Shown: piece after piece, positions 17,974-27,227 of the stretch
Numbering within the stretch: position 1 is the first letter of the stretch
How the letters are laid out: each line of letters begins with the position of its first letter
Origin: a virus
DNA length: 47,257 nt
IMG/VR virus record: IMGVR_UViG_3300046535_000311
Coordinates: 1-47,257 of that record
Direction: 5' to 3' (one strand)
Program-made: the position numbers and the translations under genes
The notes under the pieces: generated by a model
What the model was told of the DNA's origin: nothing
Databases searched by the model: none
What the model saw: the letters and a program-made list of their open reading frames with translations, nothing else

Positions 17974-20411
17974 ATTGCACCCATGTTAGGAGCACCAGCC
18001 ATGGCATTAGACTTCATGTCGCTACCACCCATGTCGCTTTCACCGTTGCGAGAATCATCAGTATACTCGTTACGGCGAACCTTTGGGCTTCCTGGGTCTT
18101 GTGTATTGGTAGGACCACCAACAGACGACATAGAAGGATCGGCAGTAGAAGGATCTCCAGATGCGATTCCCTGCATGGCCGCTGCTTGAGCCATGTCCAT
18201 CATCATCTTCTCTTGCTGCTCTTGCAGCAAGGCAAGCTTGCGCATGTGGTCAGCAATATGAGCCCTTGCTAGAGCAGCAGTTGACGGATCGCCTTCCTCC
18301 AACATCTGGAATCGATCGCTCTTGATCTCTTCCAAGTGAGAAATGGCATGACGCATATCGTTGTCGTCAGGACGACGCGGAGGCACGTTGCCATGATACC
18401 AGAGTTCTTGTTCCTCGATTGCTGTTAGCAATCGCGTTTCCTCTGGCGGCAATCCAATGAACTCATCTACGTTACGTATGTCGAATCCCTGCTCCAAGAT
18501 GTAAGCATAAAGCTTTGGCATCTTGACTGCATTTGGACCATACATCTGATTGATCTGAGGAGCACGATCAAACAGATTGACAAGTTGCTGAATCTGAGTT
18601 TGCTTCGTAAGAAGCTTGAAGCCTGACAACGGCTGCACGATGAACCTTCCGATCAGGTCTTCAGGTCGGATTGTCCATCGATCACGGAACCGAACTCCCA
18701 TCGGTCCGATGTCGCGTATGACCTTCTCGTATGACTGGAACTGCATATTGTTCCAAGCCATCTGTTCCAACATAGGAACTGTTACGTCGTTGTCGAAGTT
18801 CTCCATTGCGCCACTAAGACGCATGTTAGCTTCGTTCAGTTCCGAGTTGTATTGAGTCGCAGTCTTTGACGCAGACGACAACGGATCTTGTGCGCCAATA
18901 ACTGGTGAAGTAACACCCGATACTTCACGCATCTCTGCTTCAAGGATATTCTCAGCCTTGAGTGGAGCATCGCTTACTTGCGGCAATGCGATCGGCATTA
19001 CCGCTTCATTTGGATTCCCTGGCACACGGATGATGAGTCCCGGCTGTGCGACCAGTTGTCCCGGTGGTATGTTAGCTTGGTCCGACACAACTAGCATGGG
19101 ATTACCCTCTAGTTGTGTCGCAGACATCAGCAAGGATCGCTTGGTATCCTTTTCCATCGAGAGACGAGCAATCATCTCGATAGCGCCGATTCCAAACAAC
19201 TCATCCTGAAGCTCGATAGGACGCCACACTTGGTATGGCTTCTTGCCATGCCAGAATGGGTTTACCGTAACGCGAGCAACGATCGCGTTCGATCTTGGTT
19301 GGATCATCACCACATTGCAAATCTTGGTGATGTATTCCCCGTTTTCCTTCTTGATTACTAGCGGTCCCCACCAATCGATTACTTCGTAGTGAGGAACGGT
19401 TGCAGTCTGCTTGCCACCACGCGGATCGAATAGTCCATAAGCATACGCTTTACGTTGCTTGTATGGATCTTCATACGCATAGTCGTTGTCGCCTGTGTTT
19501 CCTTCCAGGACTGCGGTGTTCTTCCAATGGCCGAGTTCGACCATTTGTTTCACACGGTAGTCAGGCCACAACTGACGATCTAGGCACCATTCTGCTTCTT
19601 CAATACTTGAAGCCGATGGCGGTGCATAGAAGTCGAAGATATCGATAGGAAGAACATCGTTCCCATCGAATATCATTTCCTCCCTTTTTACATCCGACAG
19701 ATCTACCCTCGATGCACCAGGGATCTTCGGATCAGGTGTTCGCTTAGCAACTCGATACGAACGGTCTTCAAGTTCTTGCTTCCAGTATGTCTTCTGGACA
19801 GCAGTTCCGTAAATCAGACCATTGCGAACAAACCTAGATGCCTTTGAGCGGTAGTTACAGACTCGCAACTGATCGCGGCAAAGAATCTCCTGAGCTATTG
19901 CCGCCTGATCGTGTTCTTCATTCTTTCCATAAAGCTGGAACCAACGTTGCGAACCAAACACGGTTCGCATGATTCGTGGATGAATCGTTTCCACGATCTT
20001 GAATGGAGTCGGTGAATGAAGCTTCTGCCGTCCGTATCCAAACGATGCCAGTGTTTCGCCTCTATATAGGCGATACATGATAAGGAACTTGTTACGCAAG
20101 TATTGAAACGTTGCGAACGTATCCTTGAGAGATGAGAGAACCGCTGCCTTTGCCTGCTCTACAACCTCTGGTTGATCGGCTAGGTTCTTGAACCCAACCA
20201 TCTCACTATACATCTTGGCCACTTGGTCAACATGTTGGCCATCAGTATACTTTTCAACCAGGGAGTGTTCTGCATAGACTGGCTTTGTGCCATCTCTAGC
20301 AGTTGCCTTCCCCATGCCACGCGAAGCTACCGACTGATCGTTCACCCGCGTCATCGGCGGGTTTGATGTGTTGCCTATCTGCAACCGATCAGATCCTACA
20401 CTCACGCTCAT
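17970..20411 (-). CDS. Portal protein (813 aa)
   Basis: This long protein follows the packaging genes and precedes the scaffold and capsid genes, the usual portal position. The N-terminal third has an aromatic-rich helical region (YLRNKFLIMYRLYRGE, then HPRIMRTVFGSQRWFQLYG) like podovirus portals. The middle has a clip/wing-like alternation, including ITKICNVVMIQPRSNAIVAR. A long stem helix is followed by a Gln/Met-rich C-terminal barrel-like extension and a disordered Gly/Ser/Asp tail. A dodecameric ring at one capsid vertex is expected from the family. Length is typical of P22- and N4-like portals. Confidence 0.85.
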   Translation of the reverse strand: MSVSVGSDRLQIGNTSNPPMTRVNDQSVASRGMGKATARDGTKPVYAEHSLVEKYTDGQHVDQVAKMYSEMVGFKNLADQPEVVEQAKAAVLSSLKDTFATFQYLRNKFLIMYRLYRGETLASFGYGRQKLHSPTPFKIVETIHPRIMRTVFGSQRWFQLYGKNEEHDQAAIAQEILCRDQLRVCNYRSKASRFVRNGLIYGTAVQKTYWKQELEDRSYRVAKRTPDPKIPGASRVDLSDVKREEMIFDGNDVLPIDIFDFYAPPSASSIEEAEWCLDRQLWPDYRVKQMVELGHWKNTAVLEGNTGDNDYAYEDPYKQRKAYAYGLFDPRGGKQTATVPHYEVIDWWGPLVIKKENGEYITKICNVVMIQPRSNAIVARVTVNPFWHGKKPYQVWRPIELQDELFGIGAIEMIARLSMEKDTKRSLLMSATQLEGNPMLVVSDQANIPPGQLVAQPGLIIRVPGNPNEAVMPIALPQVSDAPLKAENILEAEMREVSGVTSPVIGAQDPLSSASKTATQYNSELNEANMRLSGAMENFDNDVTVPMLEQMAWNNMQFQSYEKVIRDIGPMGVRFRDRWTIRPEDLIGRFIVQPLSGFKLLTKQTQIQQLVNLFDRAPQINQMYGPNAVKMPKLYAYILEQGFDIRNVDEFIGLPPEETRLLTAIEEQELWYHGNVPPRRPDDNDMRHAISHLEEIKSDRFQMLEEGDPSTAALARAHIADHMRKLALLQEQQEKMMMDMAQAAAMQGIASGDPSTADPSMSSVGGPTNTQDPGSPKVRRNEYTDDSRNGESDMGGSDMKSNAMAGAPNMGAM

Positions 20412-20725
20412 GGCTTGTGGCTAAACTCCTGAGCAACATCCTTGCTCGGGCACTTTCCTTGTGCCTTTTCTGGATCGTGAGCGCACATAGCCATGAACCT
20501 CTGTTGCTTATCGCTAACAGCAGGATTGCTAGCCATCTCCTCCGAGATGAATGGATTCATCCCCTTCATGCCATGGAGCCCTTCTTCGTAAGGCTCCTCT
20601 TGGCTTTCTGGTTCGTCTTCGATGTGATCGAAGTCACTACCCTTGACGAACAGGCTTGTCAGCCGAGTCTGGTTCGTGTCGGCTATCGTTGGGAGTCCCG
20701 TGTCCGGCGATGCTTTGGAGCGCAT
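20408..20725 (-). CDS. Small portal-adjacent protein with QQRFM motif (105 aa)
   Basis: The ATG at 20725 is chosen because GAGG lies 10 bases upstream and the upstream extension is Arg/Pro-rich and looks like a shadow frame. The protein has an acidic middle (EDEPESQEEPYEE). Its C-terminal motif SDKQQRFMAMC is followed by a Lys-rich helix, resembling small DUF3008-like phage proteins. It overlaps the portal start by 4 bases and the end of the upstream sugar-related gene by 89 bases. Function is unknown. Confidence 0.6.
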   Translation of the reverse strand: MRSKASPDTGLPTIADTNQTRLTSLFVKGSDFDHIEDEPESQEEPYEEGLHGMKGMNPFISEEMASNPAVSDKQQRFMAMCAHDPEKAQGKCPSKDVAQEFSHKP

Positions 20726-21473
20726 GAGTGCTGATCCTCGGCAGAACGTCCGCAACCGGCCCTGCGAAGGTCGGATCCAGGAACGCACGTCCTGGGTGGG
20801 CGGATCCATACCCAGCCAGCCAATCCAACGCAAGGCCCGTCTGGTAGAGGCTCTGGCGCCGGGTGACCGGGTTGGTGCGCCCGAAGAAGTAACTCGATCC
20901 AGATTGCAGCGTAAAGCCGCTGCAAACAATGGGGTTAGCGCCCATCACATGGGCAAGCTGGATGGCGAAACACAGGGAGTTACCACCTGGATGAAACTCA
21001 TCGTTTACAGACTTTGGCACATAGAATGGGAATGGTCTTAGTCCCAACTTGCCATGTTTGCGTTGAACTCCATTGAACTTTCTTATACGGATTTCAACTG
21101 GTTTCACAGCTTTTGTGCCAACCATCTTCAACTTATGCGAGTGTGCTGTCGAGTAGATTCCGCCTCCGAAGATTCCACGATTTACTATGGTGACCATGGA
21201 ATCAGTGCATCCAATGAGTCTCGGAGATTCGGACTTCCAAACATTCGCGTCAACGACAAGCCAGATTGAGGGTTCCAAGAGCCGCAATGTCCAGTTCGTT
21301 CCGATGACGATTTGCCCTTTGGAAGCTGCAAATCCTGGGGAGTCAACCAATCCTTCTGCTCCCCCAAAGATAAAAGCAGGCTTTCCGGCAATCGATCCAT
21401 CAAGCCAACTCGGATCATGACTTCTGCCGCCCGGTGCCTGAATGTGTGCCGCTTGAAAATCTCGAAACAACAT
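20637..21473 (-). CDS. DUF115/MptE-like Rossmann protein, probable sugar-transfer enzyme (278 aa)
   Basis: The core starts with GKPAFIFGGAEGL (residues about 30-42), the glycine loop of DUF115/sialyltransferase-like folds. It is followed by a GTNW turn, a WLVVDANVW strand ending in an acidic residue, and later GGNSLCFAIQLAHVMGANPI then CSGF. That later segment matches the conserved helix-strand of the same families. Such proteins transfer sugars or act on nucleotide-sugar-like substrates. The first 30 residues are poorly supported and the true start may be a later codon. Its 5' end overlaps the glycosyltransferase frame by 289 bases, which is abnormal. Assignment is by fold motifs. Confidence 0.6.
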   Translation of the reverse strand: MLFRDFQAAHIQAPGGRSHDPSWLDGSIAGKPAFIFGGAEGLVDSPGFAASKGQIVIGTNWTLRLLEPSIWLVVDANVWKSESPRLIGCTDSMVTIVNRGIFGGGIYSTAHSHKLKMVGTKAVKPVEIRIRKFNGVQRKHGKLGLRPFPFYVPKSVNDEFHPGGNSLCFAIQLAHVMGANPIVCSGFTLQSGSSYFFGRTNPVTRRQSLYQTGLALDWLAGYGSAHPGRAFLDPTFAGPVADVLPRISTHALQSIAGHGTPNDSRHEPDSADKPVRQG

Positions 21474-22513
21474 GCTTGTCCTATCGTCTCTGCTTCATCC
21501 AGATTGTTCAGATAGTGAGTCACCAATGCAACATACTCTTCTGGAGTATTTGCACGGGGTGCATATGGAAACATGCGCTCCAGTTCCAACCTGTGATTAT
21601 CACTTACTACAAGCGTTCCACATGCAGCCATTTCAAAGAAGCGCGGATTGACATGGCTTGCCGGTGCATCAAAGTCATTCCAGAAACCTGTCCCATCCTC
21701 TTTAGGCGGCGCAGTTGGAAGTGCTATATGTCTTCCTTTACTACGTAGAACACGGGTATTGAAGCATTCTTTCGTTATTCCAGGAGAGCGATGAATATTC
21801 AGACCTACTTTGCACGTTGAGTAATAGAGTGGATGTTCTTCTTGTTTTACCCACTGTTTGCTGAACTTCGTTATTGGAATACCCTTGTTAGGCCAGAAAC
21901 GAATATCTGCACCATCAACTACCTTCTCCACTGCTCGCAAGAACTTTTCTCTTGGAATCAGCATAGGATTACCAAGGAAGAATGCTGGGACTTCTCTATT
22001 CTGATAATCATTGTAACGAAACTTTGTTACATCAGCGCATGGAGGTAGATAGAATGTCCTTCCGCGATGAGGGGCTTGCCTTGCTTGTTCGTGGATCTCA
22101 ATAGTGCAGAAATCCATCGTAAAGACATAATCGAACAACTGTGAGAACTTGGACGATTCGCCACTCTCATAAGGCTCATCTGGTAAGTAAGTAGCCGTTC
22201 TAAGTCCTGCCGCTCTGATAGGCTGTATGAAAGATGAAGTTCCCGCTGCTCGTCCATGATAACACCAAACAAGATCCGGTCTTTGTTGTTTGATATTATC
22301 AACAAGGCCCTTCGTGAAGTTTCCTCCCCTTGTCGAGTAGATTCCTCCACCTTGAAGCTCCCTGAGTTTAGCGATGTCAACTACAACAACATCGCAACCA
22401 ATCTGCTTGAATCCAGTCAACCAGCCATTACGCCAGTTGTCGGAATAGACAAGCCGGCTGTCGTCAGCTACGACTACCTTGATTGGTCCGCTTTTTCCTA
22501 CCAATCTCGACAC
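21185..22513 (-). CDS. CgeB-type glycosyltransferase with aberrant C-terminal extension (442 aa)
   Basis: The N-terminal half has a Rossmann-like domain (IKVVVADDSR, WCYHGRAAG, TATYLPDEPYE). The C-terminal half carries the CgeB/GT-B signature VNPRFFEMAACGTLVVSDNH (about residues 290-310). It ends its recognisable part with HTFRHRAAEVM near residue 372. In relatives the protein stops near that point. Here about 70 further residues, Ser/Leu-rich and unlike any domain, run through the next gene in another frame. A lost stop codon is likely. It would transfer a sugar from a nucleotide donor to a virion or host acceptor. Confidence 0.75.
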   Translation of the reverse strand: MSRLVGKSGPIKVVVADDSRLVYSDNWRNGWLTGFKQIGCDVVVVDIAKLRELQGGGIYSTRGGNFTKGLVDNIKQQRPDLVWCYHGRAAGTSSFIQPIRAAGLRTATYLPDEPYESGESSKFSQLFDYVFTMDFCTIEIHEQARQAPHRGRTFYLPPCADVTKFRYNDYQNREVPAFFLGNPMLIPREKFLRAVEKVVDGADIRFWPNKGIPITKFSKQWVKQEEHPLYYSTCKVGLNIHRSPGITKECFNTRVLRSKGRHIALPTAPPKEDGTGFWNDFDAPASHVNPRFFEMAACGTLVVSDNHRLELERMFPYAPRANTPEEYVALVTHYLNNLDEAETIGQACCFEIFKRHTFRHRAAEVMIRVGLMDRLPESLLLSLGEQKDWLTPQDLQLPKGKSSSERTGHCGSWNPQSGLSLTRMFGSPNLRDSLDALIPWSP

Positions 22514-23102
22514 GGTAAGTTCCCATGGAAGGAATGTAGAATGCCATCATTCCAGAACGCATGATAGCATCGAAGTAGCAATGATCGTAGTCGTGTTCGT
22601 GCTTGTCGAAAATGACACCCTTCAAGACTGCTTGCAATGCTTTGCGAGTCGTCATGAATACCGATGATCCATCGGTATACAACTTGTTGCCAAGTTTGCA
22701 CGGTGGCATAATGCAACGAGACTGAGTTCCATTACAGAACGAAGTCGATGCAACCGATAGCAATGGTTGCTGCATCTTTCCAAACCATGAGTCATCCTGA
22801 ATCCTTACATCGTAAGGAACTACGATTTGATACTCAGATTTTGATTCCTCAAGACTTGCATGAATGGAACCATTATATCCTGAATCCTTATGATTCATCA
22901 AACTCCATGGTCCCTTGCAAATAGCGCGAAGCATCACATTGAGTGATGCCATAGCACTTTCCTTCAAGAATCCAAACGTTGCAACAGTAAGCCTAAAAGG
23001 ACGTTGCATGTTTGTAGATATGCTATCAACACATGGGGAAATATGGTTGATGTCAAGGCTTGATACAGGAAGGATTACTTCGATCGTTTCTGGATCGTTC
23101 AT
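22464..23102 (-). CDS. GT2-like glycosyltransferase (212 aa)
   Basis: The start at 23102 is chosen because its ATG shares a base with the upstream TGA. The fold opens with a beta strand (IEVILPVSSLD) and contains a YQIVVPYDVRI segment with an acidic pair position. A C-terminal KHEHDYDHCYFDAIMRSG motif resembles the metal/catalytic region of GT-A enzymes. It lacks a clean DXD, so donor specificity is unclear. It overlaps the next glycosyltransferase by 50 bases. Confidence 0.55.
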   Translation of the reverse strand: MNDPETIEVILPVSSLDINHISPCVDSISTNMQRPFRLTVATFGFLKESAMASLNVMLRAICKGPWSLMNHKDSGYNGSIHASLEESKSEYQIVVPYDVRIQDDSWFGKMQQPLLSVASTSFCNGTQSRCIMPPCKLGNKLYTDGSSVFMTTRKALQAVLKGVIFDKHEHDYDHCYFDAIMRSGMMAFYIPSMGTYRVEIGRKKRTNQGSRS

Positions 23103-23581
23103 CAAACTATCCAACCTTCTGCTGGCTTGGCTTTCGGAGGAAGGGGCTTCGGTGCCGGCGCCGGCTGCTCGGGCTCCAACTCGGCCGCTGGATCGGCTAG
23201 CCCTTCGCGCTTGGCTATCCGTTCAGCGGTATCCGTTAGTGAGAAGCCTTGCTTCGCCATTGTCGCTGCACCTTGTTCGGCTGCGATCGTTTGTTTGATC
23301 TCTTCTGCTGTCCTAGCTGGATGTCGATAATCTGCTCCATCAGTGATAGCGGAGCCGTTCTGTGGTCTTGGAGTCGAGAACTGAACCATGCAACGATGAA
23401 GAAAGACTTCTACACCATCTTGCATCTGTTGCAAATCTGCTTCACTTGCCTGAATGCGTTGATACAGGAACTCACGAACCAGTTTAGCCGCTTCTACTGC
23501 TGGCCCCATATGTCGCTGTTTGACTGGTTTTGTGATCCTCTGAACAGGTTGTCCGGGGATCCTTCTGTTTTGGTGTTCCAT
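23102..23581 (-). CDS. Hypothetical protein after large terminase (160 aa)
   Basis: The ATG at 23581 follows a clear AGGAAGAG ribosome site, so it is preferred although it overlaps the terminase end by 88 bases. Residues 25-75 are helical, with a VREFLYQRIQASEADLQQMQDG stretch. The C-terminal 50 residues are Ala/Pro/Glu/Lys-rich and disordered, encoded by a G+C-rich block (about 23140-23200). No family was recognised. Position between terminase and portal genes suggests a head-completion or packaging accessory role. Confidence 0.6.
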   Translation of the reverse strand: MEHQNRRIPGQPVQRITKPVKQRHMGPAVEAAKLVREFLYQRIQASEADLQQMQDGVEVFLHRCMVQFSTPRPQNGSAITDGADYRHPARTAEEIKQTIAAEQGAATMAKQGFSLTDTAERIAKREGLADPAAELEPEQPAPAPKPLPPKAKPAEGWIV

Positions 23582-25203
23582 ATCTCTTCCTTGTTCCTGG
23601 TCGATGCTTGTGCTGGCCATGGATGACGCGGATTCCACTTACCATCCAAAGTCACTGGTTGTGTGCGCACTGCACCATAGGCTTGCCACCCCACAGGCGG
23701 ACCAGGGAAGTGCAACCTGCCACCTTCATCCCGCTTGTCGATATCGGATATCGCATCAGGAATATCATCGTTTGCCGAGAATGGCCATTCGGTCATCTCA
23801 TCAATCAATGGCTTCCACTTGTCGTTGAATCGATCTTTTACTGATTGCGCAAAGTAGATGTCACCATTCCTGAATCTTGGCTCAACAGCCTCAATACGGA
23901 TGTCCTTGGTCTCTTGACTCCTTCCTTCGATTAGGACAAACCTTGGCCTTGTGAACGTCTGCCTACGAATCTCTTCGAACAGAGATGACAACAGTTCGCT
24001 ATGAGTAGACTTCTCGACTGCAACAGCCTTGCAGTTCCATTGCTGGTAGCGATCCCACAACTCGCAGATCATCCGGCAGCTTACGCTTGGCTTCCATCTG
24101 CCAACGTAGAAGTCAATGACGTATGCAACACGGTTAGGATCGATAAGGACAACCCAAAAAGAACAGCGGTCGGTCTTGGCTTTGCGCTTTTCCTCAGCGA
24201 TAAATGCGAAGTCAGTGAAGATGTATGCCCAGCAGTTGCGCGGAATGTCTTGGTCACGAATGATTCGGAAGTATTCCGGCTTGAAGATCTGATCTTCACC
24301 AGTGAATGGCTTGTTCTCGTAGAAGCATGCATATAGCCTTGGCGGCAAGATGCGCTTTTGACCAGCAACATACTTCTTCGTAAGGCGCCCAGGAAAGAAC
24401 AGGCTTGTTGGCGTCTTAGATTCAGGATCAACGATCGGCTCGCACCATGCATGAACCGATATTTCAAACATCTCTCGAATCTTTATGTCCTTCTGGATTC
24501 GGCAGTAGATGTCCGCAAAGTGATGCAGCGTTCCAATCACGAACAGTTTGCAACCAGGATCCAACTGTGCAAGTGTCTCGCCAAACCAGTTCCATAGCTT
24601 CTCAATGGATTCTGGAGTTTGCGTGTTCTTTTGGCTGCAAACGTCATCCATGAACACGTAGTCCCAATGGAACCCGGTTCGCACTGTGCCAACTGAACCA
24701 GCGTAGAGCGTTGGCTCTTTTGGATCGAAGCCCTTGGAACGTTGCGCAGAAGTAAACTCACCATTCTTCCAGTGTTTACCTCTATGGACACCAAATCTTT
24801 CTCTGAACCACTCAGAGTCAATGATGTCCATTATCTTCTTGACGATCTCGCTTGATAGCGCATCCGTCTCAGAAGATACGTTGATACGAACGTTTGGGTT
24901 ACAAGCTATGATCCATGCTACGTGACCGATGTTGAATGCTTGCGTCTTGAAGCTACCACGCGGCCACAGGACCAACTTGAACTTGTAGATCAACCGATCA
25001 GGATTCTCTGGATCTGCTTCACCATTCCAGTGGATTAGATCCTGAGCATACTTGCCATGTGGCTCATATTGTGCATCAGGTGCAGCGCCACAATCACGAA
25101 CGAAGTCAAGATAACCTTCTTCACTAAGGTAGAACTCACGTTCACGCCTTAGACGTTCACGACGAATATCGTCTGGACTTAGGTTTACTTGACCTTGTTC
25201 CAT
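23494..25203 (-). CDS. Terminase large subunit (569 aa)
   Basis: The ATG at 25203 has a nearby GAG ribosome site and avoids a long overlap. The ATPase domain has WPRGSFKT (residues 80-87) as a Walker A and DYVFMDD (181-187) as Walker B. A FVIGTLHH coupling segment lies near residue 221. The nuclease domain shows the expected acidic residues: Asp331 in IFTDFAF, Glu397 in VAVEKSTH, and Asp480/Asp483 in NDDIPDAISD. This motor pumps DNA into the prohead through the portal and cuts it. The Walker A is a variant, as in many phage terminases. It is flanked by sugar-transfer genes, which is unusual. Confidence 0.92.
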   Translation of the reverse strand: MEQGQVNLSPDDIRRERLRREREFYLSEEGYLDFVRDCGAAPDAQYEPHGKYAQDLIHWNGEADPENPDRLIYKFKLVLWPRGSFKTQAFNIGHVAWIIACNPNVRINVSSETDALSSEIVKKIMDIIDSEWFRERFGVHRGKHWKNGEFTSAQRSKGFDPKEPTLYAGSVGTVRTGFHWDYVFMDDVCSQKNTQTPESIEKLWNWFGETLAQLDPGCKLFVIGTLHHFADIYCRIQKDIKIREMFEISVHAWCEPIVDPESKTPTSLFFPGRLTKKYVAGQKRILPPRLYACFYENKPFTGEDQIFKPEYFRIIRDQDIPRNCWAYIFTDFAFIAEEKRKAKTDRCSFWVVLIDPNRVAYVIDFYVGRWKPSVSCRMICELWDRYQQWNCKAVAVEKSTHSELLSSLFEEIRRQTFTRPRFVLIEGRSQETKDIRIEAVEPRFRNGDIYFAQSVKDRFNDKWKPLIDEMTEWPFSANDDIPDAISDIDKRDEGGRLHFPGPPVGWQAYGAVRTQPVTLDGKWNPRHPWPAQASTRNKEEIWNTKTEGSPDNLFRGSQNQSNSDIWGQQ

Positions 25204-25904
25204 TCGAATCTCAACTTTTTGATCGACTTGGCATACGCATGCCAACCAGACCTGTTGCAGATGTCAAGATGCTTGTCATGAAGTTTGCGATTGTGCTTCA
25301 CGTCACGATCAAGAGTTCTAACCTGTGCATCAGGAATATTCCCATCATGATGCAAGATCATGTGAAGATGTTCACTATTTCGCGTAACCAACAACTTCTC
25401 CATTACACGAAGAAGCATTACGTCACTGTATCCCTTGTGACCAGCATAATCTTCGTTGTATCCACCTATAGAGAAGAAATCCTTCTTCCTAATAAGATGG
25501 ACGTTTGGACTGGTAGCGTCTTTCTTACCAGACATCGAATGAACAAGATGCGGACGAAGGACAAGCTTTGGACGATGTTGTGCAGCCTCCGATACAAACC
25601 TACGAAGCATTCCTGATGGAATGGTCATGTCTACGTCAACCAGCAACAACACGTTAGCCTTGGCTACGTGTGCAGCCAGATTGCGGGCTCCAGGCTGGTT
25701 CCACGGTAGGTTGTCCTTGACGCGGTAGAGCCTGATCTCGGGCAAGTCGGGAACCTCGGCCGGCGGCTCGCCGCAGTCGTCAACGCAGATGACTTCGCAT
25801 CTATCACGATACTCTTGTGGTTCGTTTAGGTAAGCATCGAACCAACGCTTGAGCATTACGGGTTGTCCGTATGTGCTGAAGCAGATACTCAGGTCAGGTG
25901 CCAT
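25185..25904 (-). CDS. GT2 family glycosyltransferase (239 aa)
   Basis: From the ATG at 25904 the protein begins APDLSICFSTYGQ, a GT-A first strand. It then shows CEVICVDDCGE, NQPGARNLAAHVAKANVLLLVDVDM with a DVD metal motif (about residue 95), and a FFSIGGYNEDYAGHKGYSD acceptor-site segment, all classic for GT2 enzymes. It should use a nucleotide-sugar with a divalent metal. It overlaps the upstream gene by 11 bases and the terminase by 19. A G+C-rich block covers the region around 25690-25790. Confidence 0.85.
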   Translation of the reverse strand: MAPDLSICFSTYGQPVMLKRWFDAYLNEPQEYRDRCEVICVDDCGEPPAEVPDLPEIRLYRVKDNLPWNQPGARNLAAHVAKANVLLLVDVDMTIPSGMLRRFVSEAAQHRPKLVLRPHLVHSMSGKKDATSPNVHLIRKKDFFSIGGYNEDYAGHKGYSDVMLLRVMEKLLVTRNSEHLHMILHHDGNIPDAQVRTLDRDVKHNRKLHDKHLDICNRSGWHAYAKSIKKLRFEWNKVK

Positions 25905-26505
25905 GAGATTTATACTTGAACCACTTGTTATCGTAGATGTTGATATCAAGAACATTCGTCTTGATATTCTTCTCACGAACCAATGTAGGAAGCCAGAACT
26001 GATCCCTCATGACAATGTTTGTAAGCAACCACCAATCAGATCGCAAATCAAACATCATGCCATTGAACACTACGAATCCACATGAATATAGACCGTAATG
26101 TTTGGGATGTTGGCGCCTAGTTAGTTCACGCCTAGCAGTCTCTCCTTCTTCTTCCGTTACCTTCTTCAGTTTCACACATTCATCAATCTCATCATATGCA
26201 CAATCACGCCATGGATGCTTTACTACTACGAGTTGATGTTCTTTGGTCCATTCATCGATCTTGGCACCAATAGGCTTGGTCAACCTCATTGACGAATCCA
26301 ACCATGCTGCCCAACCGTTTTGGTTTTGAGGAGGGTTGGCAATCTTGATTCGCCTGGAAACGTATCGCGATTCCCTACGCGATTCAGACACGCCAGTAGT
26401 ATACTGGAACAACACACCAGGATCATTCTGATTGTGAGGTTCATTCCAATCATACTTGGCAAGTTTACCTTGGCCAATGTTTGCGCTGTATATTATACCT
26501 CTCAT
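25894..26505 (-). CDS. DUF616-like glycosyltransferase-type protein (203 aa)
   Basis: The start at 26505 forms an ATGA overlap with the upstream gene. The sequence opens MRGIIYSANIG. It then contains SRRIKIANP and a WLDSSMRL segment, an acidic/aromatic metal-site analogue. A KHPWRDCAYDE motif follows, and near the end come LYSCGFVVFN and a DQFWLPTLV motif. This order (SRxxKxxxH, D-S, KHPxRxxxYEE, DQ) matches DUF616/TOD1-type glycosyltransferase domains. It probably acts with its neighbours in making or attaching a glycan. Confidence 0.7.
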   Translation of the reverse strand: MRGIIYSANIGQGKLAKYDWNEPHNQNDPGVLFQYTTGVSESRRESRYVSRRIKIANPPQNQNGWAAWLDSSMRLTKPIGAKIDEWTKEHQLVVVKHPWRDCAYDEIDECVKLKKVTEEEGETARRELTRRQHPKHYGLYSCGFVVFNGMMFDLRSDWWLLTNIVMRDQFWLPTLVREKNIKTNVLDINIYDNKWFKYKSHGT

Positions 26506-27227
26506 GTTAGGCCGTTGGCTCGCTTCCACTTCTTGAGACGAGTAAGCAGTTCCTTTGTGCCAGCCTTCTCATGCAGCGCATTCGCAGTTTGTGCTTTTAG
26601 ATGACGCACCCATGACCGTCTAACAAGACGAAATGGTGTTTGTCCAAAGCACTTGCGAATCATTGCAGCGGACCCATCATCACTGCCGTAGTTCGGAAAC
26701 TCGGTAGGGAACAATGGCACGTCGAACTTGGCATCCAGATGCCGACACATGCCAAACGGGACCAACCAGCAGTAGGCCGACACCTGTGGCAGACGGAGAG
26801 GGGGCTTGTCTTCCGGGCCAGCCTGAACCGCTTGCAGCGTAGCAGTGCAGGACGTAGCTGGTGCATACACGTAATGCTTGAACCCCGCACCGATGTCTTC
26901 GGCTCGCGCATCCAGCATGTTCGCAAGCCATGACTCCTGATCGAACAGGAGATCGTTGTTCAGAACAAGCACGTCCTTGAACTCATCGAAGAACTCGTAG
27001 TGGTCTATCGCTGCATTCACACCAGGACCAAAGCCCTTGTTGGTTGGCTGGAATAGTTCCTCAGCACCAAGCAGTTCTTCTTCGGTCAATCTGCGTTCTG
27101 GAGCGTTGGCTACTACAACAACCTTTGCAGTAATGTTGGTAAGCGTAGGCATGAGCGAAGCGATGCACTTCGCTGTCATGTCGGTGAGCCGCTTTGGACC
27201 AGCATACGGTATGATTATCAGGATCAT
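26502..27227 (-). CDS. GT2 family glycosyltransferase (241 aa)
   Basis: It opens with a GT-A strand MILIIIPYAG, followed by VVVVANAPE, NKGFGPGVNAAID (nucleotide-sugar pocket) and VLVLNNDLLF, where NND replaces the DXD metal motif as in rhamnosyltransferase-like GT2 enzymes. Near the C-terminus NYGSDDGSAAMIRK supplies the catalytic acidic pair. The ATG overlaps the stop of the probable small terminase by 4 bases. It belongs to the block of sugar-transfer genes around the large terminase. Confidence 0.85.
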   Translation of the reverse strand: MILIIIPYAGPKRLTDMTAKCIASLMPTLTNITAKVVVVANAPERRLTEEELLGAEELFQPTNKGFGPGVNAAIDHYEFFDEFKDVLVLNNDLLFDQESWLANMLDARAEDIGAGFKHYVYAPATSCTATLQAVQAGPEDKPPLRLPQVSAYCWLVPFGMCRHLDAKFDVPLFPTEFPNYGSDDGSAAMIRKCFGQTPFRLVRRSWVRHLKAQTANALHEKAGTKELLTRLKKWKRANGLT

